From JBCDCY01 sp039180875 (GTDB lineage Bacteria; Pseudomonadota; Alphaproteobacteria; Rhodobacterales; Rhodobacteraceae), in assembly GCA_039180875.1 (NCBI GenBank), contig JBCDCY010000004.1:124001-188000 (forward strand): a stretch of 64,000 nt of DNA. Direction: 5' to 3'. Shown here one piece after another: positions 15,648-23,838 of the stretch. Position numbers and translations under genes: made by a program. The notes beneath the pieces are model-generated. The model had not been told where the DNA came from and searched no databases. It saw only the letters and a list, made by a program, of their open reading frames with translations. Each line of letters opens with the position of its first letter. The stretch's first letter is position 1.

Positions 15648-18092
15648 ATGAGAGCGCCGATGCTCGACCGTCTTCTCTCCCTCGTGCGGCTCCTGGCCCT
15701 GGCCCTCGTCCTCACGACCGGCGCGGCGCAGGCCCAGGACGATCAGACCTTTCGGGAGATGTCGGACACCTGGGCCCGCAATGCCTCCGTCGGTGAGACC
15801 GCGGTGCTACAGGGGGCCACGACCCAGGCGCTCGAGCAGATCCGCGCCCGGCTGGTCGCCGACCGGGCAGAGGCGCTGGCCGTGCGGCGCGAGGCCGAAA
15901 GTTGGCTCGAGACCCTGCTGGCCCAGCGGGAGGCCCTGGGCGAGCCGCCCGGAGAGGGGCAGAGCGAGCCGCCGGAGATCGCCGAACGCCGCGCCACCCT
16001 GAACGACCAGATCGCTGAGGCCGAAGTGCCAGCACTCACGGCAGCCGAGGCGATGCGCCGGGCGGAGAACCTGATCGGCCGGATCGACAGCCTGATCCGC
16101 GGCCGGTTCTCCGAACAGCTGGTCACCCTCGGACCCTCACCGCTGGTGCCGGCCCGCTGGGTCGGGGCGCTGGAGGAAACCGTCGAGACGATGGTCCGCA
16201 TCCGGAACGAGACGGCCAACATCCTCTCCGACCCGGCGGCGCGGGCCGATCGGTTGATGCGGCTGCCGGCGCTGATCGGCCTGGTGCTGGCCGGGCTCGC
16301 CCTTGCCATCTGGATCCGGCGCGCCCTGGTGCGCTGGTTCTACTCCTTCCAGGCGGAGGGGCGCGGCGGCTCGATCGTCGCATTGGTCACCTTCGCCCGG
16401 TTGCTGCTGCCGCTGGCCGGCGCCTGGCTGATCTTCTTCGCCATGGTCGAGCTCGAGATCGTGGGCGCCCGGGGCGGTCAGGTGCTCGACGCCATCCCCC
16501 TCGCCCTCGTGGCACTGATCGGGGCCCAGTGGCTCGCCGTCACGCTCTACACGCCCCGCACGCCCACCACCGCTATACTCAAGGTCGAGGAGGGGCTCGC
16601 CCGCCCTGCCGCCCGCACCACCCGGCTTCTCGGCTTTCTCACAGCGCTCGACATCCTGATCTTTCCGCGGAGCGGCGTCTCATCCCTGAGTGAGGAGACG
16701 TTGGCGGTCGTCAATCTACCCATCGCGGTGGTCGGAGGGATCCTGCTCTACCGTCTGTCGCGCTGCCTGCGGCCGGTCCCGCTGCCGCCGCCGGCGGAGG
16801 ATGAGGAGCCGCAGCCGGAGTCGCTCCGCCGCGTGGTCCGCCGCTTCGCCGCCCGCATCTCGGTCATCCTCGCCGTCGTCATTCCGGTAGCGGCGCTCGC
16901 CGGCTACCTCGCCCTCTCGCAATTCCTGCTGATGCCCTGGCTGCTGACCCTGGCTCTGGTCGGCAGCCTGTTGGTGATCTTCGAGATGATCCGGGCCACC
17001 GTCGACGCGCTGATCGCCGGTGACGGCGATGAGGGCGAGGAGGAGGCGGCGCAAGCCACCGGTGACCGCCAGCGCCTGCGCATCGCGCCGATCTTCGTCG
17101 GCTTCCTCCTGGTGCTGGTGGCGGTACCGCTGCTCGCGCTGATCTGGGGCGCCCGGCCGAGCGATCTGCAGGACGCTTGGACCTGGGTGATCGAGGGCGT
17201 GGACATCGGCGAGACGCGCCTGTCGCTCGGCGATGCGTTGAGCTTCGTGGTGATCTTCGGCATCGGCTACACGCTGACGCGGGTGCTGCAGGGGGTGCTG
17301 CGCAACGCCGTGCTGCCCGAGACCCGGCTCGACGCCGGCGGGCGGAACGCGGTGGTCGCCGGCATCGGCTATGTCGGCATCTTCCTCGCCGCGGTCATCG
17401 CCATCTCCTCGACGGGCCTCGACCTCTCCAACCTCGCCATCGTCGCCGGTGCGCTCTCCGTCGGCGTCGGCTTCGGTCTGCAGACCATCGTCTCGAACTT
17501 CGTCTCGGGCATCATCCTGCTGATCGAGCGGCCGGTGAAGGAGGGCGATTGGGTCGAGGTCGCGGGCTTCACCGGCTACGTTCAGAAGATCTCCGTGCGC
17601 TCGACCCGGATCGAGACCTTCGACCGTGCCTCCGTCATCGTGCCGAACCAGGAATTGATCGCGGGGACCGTGCTCAACTGGACCCACCAGAACATCACCG
17701 GACGCCTGGTGGTGCCGGTCGGTGTCGCCTACGGCACGGATGTCGAGCAGGTGCGCGAGATCCTGACGGGCATCGCCGAACGCCATCACATGGTGCTGCG
17801 CCGGCCGGAGCCGGCGGTGCTCTTCATGGGTTTCGGCGCAAGCTCGCTGGACTTCGAGATCCGCTGCTTCCTGCGCGACGTGAACTGGAAGCTGTTTGTC
17901 CTCTCAGAGATGAACTTCCAGATCTACGCGGCCTTCGCCGAGGCGGGCATCGAGATCCCGTTCGCCCAGCGCGATGTGACGCTGCGCAATGCCGAGCAGG
18001 CGGCGGAGGCTCTGGCCAAGGGCTTGACCGGGCTCGCCGCGCCGGACGGTGCGGTCTCGGACCGCCAGGCCCTCGGCCAGAACGGCGCATGA
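15648..18092 (+). CDS. Large MscS-type mechanosensitive channel with DUF3772-like N-terminus
   Basis: An 814-residue inner-membrane channel. It starts with a signal peptide ('LLSLVRLLALALVLTTGAAQA'), then a periplasmic helical region at about 30-190 ('LEQIRARLVADRAEALAVRR') like the DUF3772 domain, then a series of transmembrane helices. The MscS core includes 'GALSVGVGFGLQTIVSNFVS', the pore-lining TM3 segment, followed by 'GIILLIERPVKEGDWVEV' and the beta domain 'RSTRIETFDRASVIVPNQEL'. An acidic loop (GDGDEGEEEA) sits in the membrane region. I chose the ATG at 15648 because CGGAG is 6 bases upstream; a GTG at 15621 is possible. Its stop overlaps the alaX start. Confidence 0.9.
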   Translation: MRAPMLDRLLSLVRLLALALVLTTGAAQAQDDQTFREMSDTWARNASVGETAVLQGATTQALEQIRARLVADRAEALAVRREAESWLETLLAQREALGEPPGEGQSEPPEIAERRATLNDQIAEAEVPALTAAEAMRRAENLIGRIDSLIRGRFSEQLVTLGPSPLVPARWVGALEETVETMVRIRNETANILSDPAARADRLMRLPALIGLVLAGLALAIWIRRALVRWFYSFQAEGRGGSIVALVTFARLLLPLAGAWLIFFAMVELEIVGARGGQVLDAIPLALVALIGAQWLAVTLYTPRTPTTAILKVEEGLARPAARTTRLLGFLTALDILIFPRSGVSSLSEETLAVVNLPIAVVGGILLYRLSRCLRPVPLPPPAEDEEPQPESLRRVVRRFAARISVILAVVIPVAALAGYLALSQFLLMPWLLTLALVGSLLVIFEMIRATVDALIAGDGDEGEEEAAQATGDRQRLRIAPIFVGFLLVLVAVPLLALIWGARPSDLQDAWTWVIEGVDIGETRLSLGDALSFVVIFGIGYTLTRVLQGVLRNAVLPETRLDAGGRNAVVAGIGYVGIFLAAVIAISSTGLDLSNLAIVAGALSVGVGFGLQTIVSNFVSGIILLIERPVKEGDWVEVAGFTGYVQKISVRSTRIETFDRASVIVPNQELIAGTVLNWTHQNITGRLVVPVGVAYGTDVEQVREILTGIAERHHMVLRRPEPAVLFMGFGASSLDFEIRCFLRDVNWKLFVLSEMNFQIYAAFAEAGIEIPFAQRDVTLRNAEQAAEALAKGLTGLAAPDGAVSDRQALGQNGA

Positions 18093-18808
18093 CGACGCCG
18101 CTCTTCCTCGAGGATGCCTACCGGCGGGAGGCGCCGGGCCGCGTGCTGCGGCATACGGCGGAGGATGGCATCGTGCTCGACGCCAGCCTCTTCTACGCCA
18201 CCAGCGGGGGCCAACCGGGCGACAGTGGCGTGCTGCGCCATGGGGCAGGGGAGACGCCGATCCTCGACACCGTGAAGGGCGAGGGGGGAGAGATCGTGCT
18301 GATCCCTGCGGCCGACGCTCCGCTGCCGGAGGTGGGCGTCGAGGTGGTACAGCAGATCGACTGGTCCCGGCGCCATCGCCATATGCGGGTGCATACGGCG
18401 CTGCATCTGCTCTCCGTCGTCATTCCGCTGCCTGTGACCGGCGGCCAGATCGGGGCGGAGAAGGGCCGGCTGGATTTCAACATGCCCGAGGCGCCGGAGG
18501 ATAAGGCGGCGCTGGAGGTGGCGCTGAACGCCCTGATCGCCGCCGATCATCCGGTGGGCGCCAGCTGGATCAGCGAGGCGGAGCTCGCGGCCCAGCCCGA
18601 GCTGGTGAAGACCATGTCGGTCCGTCCGCCGACGGGGGCAGGCCAGATCCGCCTCGTCCGCATCGGCCCGGCCGAGGCGCCGGTCGATCTGCAGCCCTGC
18701 GGCGGCACCCATGTGGCCAGCACGGCCGAGATCGGGCCGGTCACCCTCGGCAAGATCGAGAAGAAGGGCCGCCAGAACCGACGGGTGAGCGTGCTGCTCA
18801 CGCCGTAG
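18089..18808 (+). CDS. alaX: Alanyl-tRNA editing protein AlaX-like
   Basis: A free-standing editing domain that hydrolyses Ser-tRNA(Ala) or Gly-tRNA(Ala). The 239-residue protein has the zinc ligands His102 and His106 in 'VHTALHLLS' and Cys204 and His208 in 'QPCGGTHVAST', plus the AlaRS-like entry 'FYATSGGQPGDSG' and the closing 'KIEKKGRQNRRVSVLL'. It has no aminoacylation domain, so it is AlaX and not AlaRS. Its ATG overlaps the MscS stop (ATGA). It is convergent with the imuA-like gene, 35 bases away. Confidence 0.93.
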   Translation: MTTPLFLEDAYRREAPGRVLRHTAEDGIVLDASLFYATSGGQPGDSGVLRHGAGETPILDTVKGEGGEIVLIPAADAPLPEVGVEVVQQIDWSRRHRHMRVHTALHLLSVVIPLPVTGGQIGAEKGRLDFNMPEAPEDKAALEVALNALIAADHPVGASWISEAELAAQPELVKTMSVRPPTGAGQIRLVRIGPAEAPVDLQPCGGTHVASTAEIGPVTLGKIEKKGRQNRRVSVLLTP

Positions 18809-18843
18809 CGCCGACGTTTGCCGTCAGGGATGCACGTCTCCCC

Positions 18844-19461
18844 TCAGGAATGCACGGCGGGCAGTTTCGTGCAGCGGGGGGCGGCGCCCGGTTTCGTCCG
18901 CTCGACCTGCCAGGCGGCCGGCGGCGCCATGCGGGCCCGCAGCCGGTCGAGCCGCCAGCATCCCTCGGGCTGCGGGCGGAGCGCCCAGCGCGTCTCCACC
19001 CCCTGGGCGCCGCCATTGCCCGGGGTGAGCAGAAGCCCGACCGGGCCGCGCCCGGTGGTGGCCTGCCCCGCTTCGGCCGCCAGATGCAGGCGGCGCACCG
19101 GGGTGAGGCGGGGCGGCTCCTCCAACTCCACCACCACGACCGGGGCGGCGCCGGAGCGCAGTGCCTCCTCCGTCGACCAGAGCAGGTCGGGCCGGCGCTT
19201 CACCTCGGCAAAGGTCAATCGCCCCGGCATCAGAAAGCGCCAGATGCCGTCGGGATTGGGCCGCCCGCTCTCCCACTCCGGCCGGATCCAGAGGATCGGC
19301 CCGTCGCATTGCCCGGCCAGCATCAGCGCCAGGGTGGTGCGGGCGATGCCGCAAAGCTCATGCACCCGCCCCCGAGCCAGCCCGATCTCCGCCGTCAGGG
19401 CGAGCGGCGGCTCCGCCCGCCGGGGACGGTCGTGAGAGAGGATGGGCGACATCTCGGTCAT
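18844..19461 (-). CDS. imuA: ImuA-like SOS mutagenesis protein
   Basis: A 205-residue protein resembling ImuA, the RecA/SulA-like accessory factor of the ImuA-ImuB-DnaE2 translesion mutasome. Landmarks are 'GRVHELCGIARTTLALMLAG', where the ATP loop is degenerate, 'ILWIRPEWESGRPNPDG', 'DLLWSTEEALRSGAAPVVVV', 'PRLTPVRRLHLAAEAG' and 'VGLLLTPGNGGAQGVETRW'. A LexA box sits 18-32 bases upstream of the ATG at 19461; the ATG at 19452 is an alternative. imuB and dnaE2 normally follow imuA directly, but here the next gene is the convergent alaX, so the gene is unlinked to its usual partners. Confidence 0.8.
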   Translation of the reverse strand: MTEMSPILSHDRPRRAEPPLALTAEIGLARGRVHELCGIARTTLALMLAGQCDGPILWIRPEWESGRPNPDGIWRFLMPGRLTFAEVKRRPDLLWSTEEALRSGAAPVVVVELEEPPRLTPVRRLHLAAEAGQATTGRGPVGLLLTPGNGGAQGVETRWALRPQPEGCWRLDRLRARMAPPAAWQVERTKPGAAPRCTKLPAVHS

Positions 19462-19478
19462 CGGCGCACTGCAGGTTT

Positions 19479-19493
19479 GTTCGCTTTATGTTC
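19479..19493 (-). promoter_or_regulatory. LexA box (SOS operator)
   Basis: Exact GTTC-GCTTTAT-GTTC on the plus strand, which is GAAC-N7-GAAC reading toward imuA. This is the alphaproteobacterial LexA recognition sequence with the correct 7-base spacer. It is 18 bases upstream of the imuA ATG, where it would overlap the promoter or transcription start. It is 92 bases upstream of the divergent TPR gene and might affect that gene too. Confidence 0.85.
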
Positions 19494-19584
19494 TCATGAG
19501 TTGCCTTGGGCGGCAAGGGCTCTGTCGGTGTCCGGCGCTGGAGGATCGTTGGACAGCCCCGGCTTTCATGCCATCTCTTCGCTC

Positions 19585-20121
19585 ATGGGATTTCACCGCC
19601 TTTTGCTGCTCGCGGTACTGCTCTGCTTCGCCGCCACCGCCACCCTGCGGGCCGATGAGGAGGAGCGGGCGGCGCTCTTCGCCACGCTCCGCGCCGCGCC
19701 CAACGAAGCCGCCGCCGACCGCGCCGCCGCCGATATCTGGCGCTACTGGCTGCGGGCCCCGGACGAGACCGCCCAGGCCGCGCTGGACGCCGCACTGCTC
19801 CGCCGGCGGAACGCCGATTTCCTCGGCGCGCTCAACCATCTCGACCGCCTGATCGCCGCCTATCCCGACTACGCCGAGGGCTGGAACCAGCGGGCCACCA
19901 TCCACTTCATCCGCCGCGACTACGACGCCTCCCTCGCCGATGTGGAGGAGGTGCTGGTGCGGGAGCCCTGGCATTTCGGCGCGCTCGCCGGCAAGGCAGT
20001 GATCCTGCTCCGCCAGGGCCGGCCGGCGCTGGCCCAGATCACCATTCGCGAGGCGCTGGAGATCCATCCGTTCCTGCGCGAGCGTGCGCTCCTGGAGGCG
20101 GCGCCGGGCGAGGATCTGTAG
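19585..20121 (+). CDS. Secreted tetratricopeptide-repeat protein
   Basis: A 178-residue protein with an N-terminal signal peptide ('FHRLLLLAVLLCFAATATLRA', cleavage near residue 23). It is followed by helical repeats of TPR type: 'ADFLGALNHLDRLIAAYPDY', 'AEGWNQRATIHFIRRDYDAS' and 'HFGALAGKAVILLRQGRPAL'. It is probably periplasmic and acts as a protein-interaction scaffold; no catalytic motif is visible. It is read away from imuA and ends 84 bases before the convergent PAS-protein gene, with an intergenic repeat between them. An in-frame extension upstream of the ATG at 19585 exists but lacks signal-peptide character. Confidence 0.82.
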   Translation: MGFHRLLLLAVLLCFAATATLRADEEERAALFATLRAAPNEAAADRAAADIWRYWLRAPDETAQAALDAALLRRRNADFLGALNHLDRLIAAYPDYAEGWNQRATIHFIRRDYDASLADVEEVLVREPWHFGALAGKAVILLRQGRPALAQITIREALEIHPFLRERALLEAAPGEDL

Positions 20122-20157
20122 CCTTCCCTGGCCGGCGTCTCGCGGGAAGAGGCAATG

Positions 20158-20190
20158 GCCTTCGGCGGGGATATTTGGGCCAGCAAGAAA
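20158..20190 (+). repeat. Intergenic repeat, short copy
   Basis: Core 'GCCTTCGGCGGGGATATTTG' followed by GGCCAGCAAGAAAG, in the gap between the convergent TPR and PAS-protein genes. It is closest in sequence to the copies at 24371 and 33520, which share the CCAGCAAGAA end. Confidence 0.7.
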
Positions 20191-20204
20191 GCCGGGGTTC
20201 AGGC

Positions 20205-21104
20205 CTAATCGGCAGGCAGGTCGGGGGAGAGCAGGCGCAGGCTCACGGCGTAGAGCGCCTGGTCGCGATAGAGCACGCCGTTGATCGTCACCATCACCGG
20301 CTCGGTGATCTTGTCGCCCAGGTTGATCTCGATGCGATCGCGCACCTGACGGCCGCCCAGAAGCTCGATAGGCGAGGCATCGGGGTCGAGCGTTTGGCCC
20401 GTCAGCTCCTCGAAACTCAGCACGCCGGGGGCGCTGGTGCGGGGGCGAAAGATCTCCCGCGCGGCGCCGTTGGCGTACATGACCTGGAGCGCGCGATCGA
20501 GCACGAAGACCGGGTCGGGCAGCATGTCGAGCCCGGCCTTCAACTCGTTTTCCGCGATGTTGAGGGCGACGAACCGGGCGACCTTCGGCCCGGGGACGAA
20601 GACCGGTACGATCAGCCGGCGCCAGCAGCGCACGAAGACGGAGCGCGGCGGCTCATGCTCGCTCAACACCCATTCCTGGCGCACCAGTGCCGCGCGGTAG
20701 AGGCCGGTGAAGAAGGCCGAGATATGGCCGCCGAAGGCGCTGGTCGCGGCGCCGGTCATGTCGTGGCCGTAGTGCTCCGCGATCGCGCGGCCGTAGTGCG
20801 CGTAGATGAAATCCCGGCCGTCCTCGACAACGTCGACCACCATCATCCAGTCGCGCAGCGCGGCGAACGCCTCGAGATCCAGCCGGTCGAGCCAGAGCCG
20901 CGCATCGTCCGCCGCGACGGCCCGGCACTGATCGGCAAAGCGTTCGAGCAAGGGATGGTGCAGCAAGGCCTGGCGCGGCGACCAGGAGACCAGGGGCGGC
21001 CGCGCCCCTTGCGCTTCAAAGATCTGGCGGACCGCGTCCGTCCGCCCCGGCATCATGCTTTCGGCGATCGCATCCTCGCTGGGGGACGAGCCCGCCCGTT
21101 GCAT
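20205..21104 (-). CDS. PAS-domain protein
   Basis: A protein of about 299 residues with two PAS-like regions. The first is around 'LRDWMMVVDVVEDGRDFIYA' and 'YGRAIAEHYGHDMTG', a heme-free PAS type often found in alphaproteobacteria. The second is around 'LDMLPDPVFVLDRALQVMYA' and 'NGAAREIFRPR'. There is no kinase, GGDEF, EAL or DNA-binding domain, so it is likely an adaptor or sensor of unknown output. The start is uncertain: ATG codons at 21104, 21056 and 21053 are all possible, and none has a clear ribosome site. The next gene on the other side of the promoter region encodes a VPLPA-CTERM protein. Confidence 0.75.
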   Translation of the reverse strand: MQRAGSSPSEDAIAESMMPGRTDAVRQIFEAQGARPPLVSWSPRQALLHHPLLERFADQCRAVAADDARLWLDRLDLEAFAALRDWMMVVDVVEDGRDFIYAHYGRAIAEHYGHDMTGAATSAFGGHISAFFTGLYRAALVRQEWVLSEHEPPRSVFVRCWRRLIVPVFVPGPKVARFVALNIAENELKAGLDMLPDPVFVLDRALQVMYANGAAREIFRPRTSAPGVLSFEELTGQTLDPDASPIELLGGRQVRDRIEINLGDKITEPVMVTINGVLYRDQALYAVSLRLLSPDLPAD

Positions 21105-21402
21105 CCTGCCTGTCGCCCTCCGCGCCTCGGCCTCGTGCCGGGTCGAACGACCGGCGGACGAGGCTTTGCCCCCCTTACACGACCACGATCCGGCCGACAG
21201 GCCCAGCACCGCGATCGGCACGGCCGGCCGGTGCCGGCCGGCTTCCTACAACTTTTGATGGAATGCGGCGAAATTTTGCCCAAACTATATACGAATCAGT
21301 CCTATTTCGTTAACGTTCGGTTCGTTGAAGTTCGCTTGTCTCGGTTTTTTGGCTCGATTGGGGGCTGAGCCGGATAGGCCCGTTGCGTAAGGGTAGAGAC
21401 GT
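21105..21402. other. Gene-free divergent promoter region, AT-rich in its second half
   Basis: About 298 bases between the PAS-protein gene and the VPLPA-CTERM gene. The first half is GC-rich and could code for an N-terminal extension of the PAS protein. The second half, from about 21247, is AT-rich (for example ACTATATACG near 21285) and ends with GGGTAGAGACGT before the ATG at 21403. I could not assign a specific promoter. A GTTC-N6-GTTC near-match to a LexA box at 21321 has the wrong spacing. Confidence 0.5.
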
Positions 21403-22035
21403 ATGAGAAAATTCCTCTCACTTGCAGCGGTGCTTGCGCTTTTTGCTACGGAAGCACCGGCCACCACCTACATCTGGGATCTGGTTGATCACCCTGATCG
21501 GGCGATTCAGTCAGAGGACTACGGTCTCCGACTCGATCGTGAAAGCCCGGATGCCTTCTGGTCAATGAACAGCGGCGCTGCCGTTGCCAAGCTGACGTAC
21601 GACAGTGCGGCTGGCACGGCGGAGATTACCGGGACAATGCTGGGCGACGGCGGCGGCCTTTGGGACATCTCCTACACGCTGACGGGGATCACCGATCTGA
21701 CGAACGGCTTCTTCTACGCGCGTCGCGGCTCCGGCTCGATCAGTGAGCAGGGCGGCCCGGGCTTCGAGAACCTGGTCGGCAAGGGCAAAGGGTGTGGTTT
21801 CCGCTGCCGCTATCAGTTCGCGTTCGTGTCTGACACCTACAACTTTGACGATCAGGCGCGGCCGACGAGCAATGGCGGTATCACCGGTTCCGGCTGGATC
21901 CGCGGGCATGGCACGAACGACTTCCTGTTCTCCGCCAACACCCCGCCGTCCATCGTTCCGGTGCCCGGCAGCCTGCTCATGCTTCTGAGCGCGCTGCTCG
22001 GTTTCGGCTTCATGACGCGGAAGCGCTCCGCCTAA
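21403..22035 (+). CDS. Exported protein with VPLPA-CTERM-type sorting signal
   Basis: A 210-residue protein with an N-terminal signal peptide ('RKFLSLAAVLALFATEAPA') and a C-terminal tripartite sorting tail: 'IVPVPGSLLMLLSALLGFGF' followed by the basic 'MTRKRSA'. This is the VPLPA/PEP-CTERM layout (Pro-rich motif, transmembrane helix, positive tail) recognised by exosortase-type enzymes. The body is beta-rich and Gly-rich, with two cysteines in 'KGCGFRCRY'. It is a monocistronic gene closed by a strong terminator. Its base composition is less GC-biased than its neighbours, which fits a surface protein or recent acquisition. No exosortase gene is in the window. Such proteins are linked to surface or extracellular matrix, but the specific role is unknown. 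Confidence 0.82.
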   Translation: MRKFLSLAAVLALFATEAPATTYIWDLVDHPDRAIQSEDYGLRLDRESPDAFWSMNSGAAVAKLTYDSAAGTAEITGTMLGDGGGLWDISYTLTGITDLTNGFFYARRGSGSISEQGGPGFENLVGKGKGCGFRCRYQFAFVSDTYNFDDQARPTSNGGITGSGWIRGHGTNDFLFSANTPPSIVPVPGSLLMLLSALLGFGFMTRKRSA

Positions 22036-22078
22036 AGCGGACGTCTCCGACCGTCACGGTCGACCCCTCTGAAGACAG

Positions 22079-22113
22079 GTGCCGCGGATCCCCTCCGCGG
22101 CACTTTTCTTTTT
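22079..22113 (+). terminator. Rho-independent terminator of the VPLPA-CTERM gene
   Basis: A perfect 10-bp stem, GTGCCGCGGA (22079-22088) pairing with TCCGCGGCAC (22094-22103), a TCCCC loop, then TTTTCTTTTT. It starts 43 bases after the stop codon. It is the clearest intrinsic terminator in the window. Confidence 0.93.
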
Positions 22114-22208
22114 GGTGGCAGCCGTTGCCGCGACCGCCCCGGAATTGACCCCTGCCGATGCCCGTGCGATGGCTCCGCCCGCCCTTGCCAGAGAGCGGAC
22201 AGATCCGA

Positions 22209-23138
22209 ATGAGCAGCCCTGACGACTCGCCGCGTTCCTTTCAGGAGATCATCCTGCGGCTGCAAAGCTATTGGGCGGCACAGGGGTGCGCCATCCTGCA
22301 GCCTTACGACATGGAGGTGGGCGCCGGCACGTTCCATCCGGCCACCACGCTCCGCGCGCTCGGGCCGGAGCCGTGGGCGGCGGCCTATGTCCAGCCCTCC
22401 CGCCGGCCGACCGACGGGCGTTACGGCGACAGTCCGAACCGCTGGCAGCACTATTACCAGTTCCAGGTCATCATGAAGCCGAACCCGCCCGACTTTCAGG
22501 AGCGCTATCTCGGCTCGCTCGGCGCCATCGGCATCGACATGGACCTGCACGACATCCGCTTCGTCGAGGACGATTGGGAGAGCCCGACGCTGGGCGCCTG
22601 GGGCCTCGGCTGGGAGGTCTGGTGCGACGGCATGGAGATCAGCCAGTACACCTATTTTCAACAATTGGGCGGGCACGATTGCCACCCGGTGTCGGGGGAG
22701 CTGACCTACGGGCTCGAACGCCTGGCGATGTATGTCCTCGGCTATGACGACGGAAACGCGATGCCGTTCAACGATCCCGACGATCCGATCCCGCTCACTT
22801 ACGCGGATGTGTTTCAGGAGGCGGAGGCGCAATATGCCCGCTGGAACTTCGACGTGGCCGACACCGCCATGCTGATGCGCCATTTCGAGGATGCGGAGCG
22901 GGAGTGCCAGGCCATCCTGGGTCAACCGCCGGAGGATCCCAAGACGGGCCGCCGGATCGTCATGGTGCAGCCGGCCTACGACCAGTGCATCAAGGCGAGC
23001 CATCTCTTCAATCTGCTCGATGCAAGGGGTGTGATCTCCGTGACGGAGCGGCAGGCCTATATCGGCCGGGTGCGCACGCTCGCCAAGGCCTGCGCCGATG
23101 CGTTTGTCGCAGGACCCGGCGAGAGCGTGGGGGCGTGA
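22209..23138 (+). CDS. glyQ: Glycyl-tRNA synthetase alpha subunit
   Basis: Catalytic subunit of the heterotetrameric bacterial glycyl-tRNA synthetase. The 309-residue protein has the hallmark opening 'SFQEIILRLQSYWAAQGCAI' and then 'QPYDMEVGAGTFHPATTLRA', 'EPWAAAYVQPSRRPTDGRYG', 'NRWQHYYQFQVIMKPNP', 'GWEVWCDGMEISQYTYFQQ' and 'LTYGLERLAMYVLG'. The ATG at 22209 gives the family N-terminus; an upstream in-frame start at 22158 would add 17 non-conserved residues. glyS, the beta subunit, is 1.4 kb downstream on the same strand, separated by two unrelated genes. Confidence 0.97.
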   Translation: MSSPDDSPRSFQEIILRLQSYWAAQGCAILQPYDMEVGAGTFHPATTLRALGPEPWAAAYVQPSRRPTDGRYGDSPNRWQHYYQFQVIMKPNPPDFQERYLGSLGAIGIDMDLHDIRFVEDDWESPTLGAWGLGWEVWCDGMEISQYTYFQQLGGHDCHPVSGELTYGLERLAMYVLGYDDGNAMPFNDPDDPIPLTYADVFQEAEAQYARWNFDVADTAMLMRHFEDAERECQAILGQPPEDPKTGRRIVMVQPAYDQCIKASHLFNLLDARGVISVTERQAYIGRVRTLAKACADAFVAGPGESVGA

Positions 23139-23818
23139 TGGCGGTGCAAGCGCAAGCCGGGGACGAGGCGCGGAAGACCAACCGGCGCATGAAGCGCATC
23201 CGCCGCGTCTCCTGGGCCAAGGGGACGCTGCACGGGGTGATCTCGATGCTTCGCCCGGGCGATCTCGCGATCGACTGCGGCGCCAATGTAGGGGCCGTGA
23301 CCAGCCAACTCGCCGATAGCGGCGCGGATGTGGTGAGCTTCGAGCCTGACCCCCACGCCTACGGCTTGCTGGAGGAGGCCTGCAGCGGCCGGCCCAACGT
23401 CACGCTGATCAACGCGGCCGTGGGGTTGGAGGATGGGCGCGCCGCCCTTTTCCGCTCCGACGATTTCGATGAGAACCCCAAGCGCAACACGATCAAGAGC
23501 ACCCTGATCCCCGGCGGCCGCTCGGTCCCCGCCGACATGGCGCCGGCGGCCACCGTCGATCAGATCGACTTCCCGAAATTCGTGCGCCAGTGCATCACCG
23601 AGCGGGGAGAGATCGCGTTCCTGAAGTTCGACATCGAGGGCGCGGAGCTCGACCTGATGGAGCACATGCGGGCCGACGGCCTGTTCGACAATATCCGCTT
23701 CACCGTGGCCGAGACCCACGAGCGCAAGTATCGCGACCGGGCCGGCGACTTCGCCGCCCTGCGCCGCCGGATCGAGGCGCAGTATCCGCCGACCAAAGTC
23801 AACCTCGACTGGATCTGA
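23138..23818 (+). CDS. FkbM-family methyltransferase
   Basis: A 226-residue SAM-dependent methyltransferase of the FkbM type, typically O-methylating sugars or polyketides. Motifs are the SAM loop 'LAIDCGANVGAVTSQLAD', the acidic 'VVSFEPDPHAYGLL', 'NVTLINAAVGLEDGRAALF', 'TVDQIDFPKFV' and the family-typical 'IAFLKFDIEGAELDLMEHM'. The ATG overlaps the glyQ stop by one base (TGATG), so it is in the same transcript. It separates the two glycyl-tRNA synthetase genes, which is unexpected for a modification enzyme. Its substrate cannot be inferred. Confidence 0.87.
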   Translation: MAVQAQAGDEARKTNRRMKRIRRVSWAKGTLHGVISMLRPGDLAIDCGANVGAVTSQLADSGADVVSFEPDPHAYGLLEEACSGRPNVTLINAAVGLEDGRAALFRSDDFDENPKRNTIKSTLIPGGRSVPADMAPAATVDQIDFPKFVRQCITERGEIAFLKFDIEGAELDLMEHMRADGLFDNIRFTVAETHERKYRDRAGDFAALRRRIEAQYPPTKVNLDWI

Positions 23819-23838
23819 GCGATGCCGGGCGACGCCTG

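Noticed and set aside
21321..21334. GTTC-GTTGAA-GTTC upstream of the VPLPA-CTERM gene, resembling a LexA box.
   Set aside because: The spacer is 6 bases instead of 7; the alphaproteobacterial LexA box needs 7.
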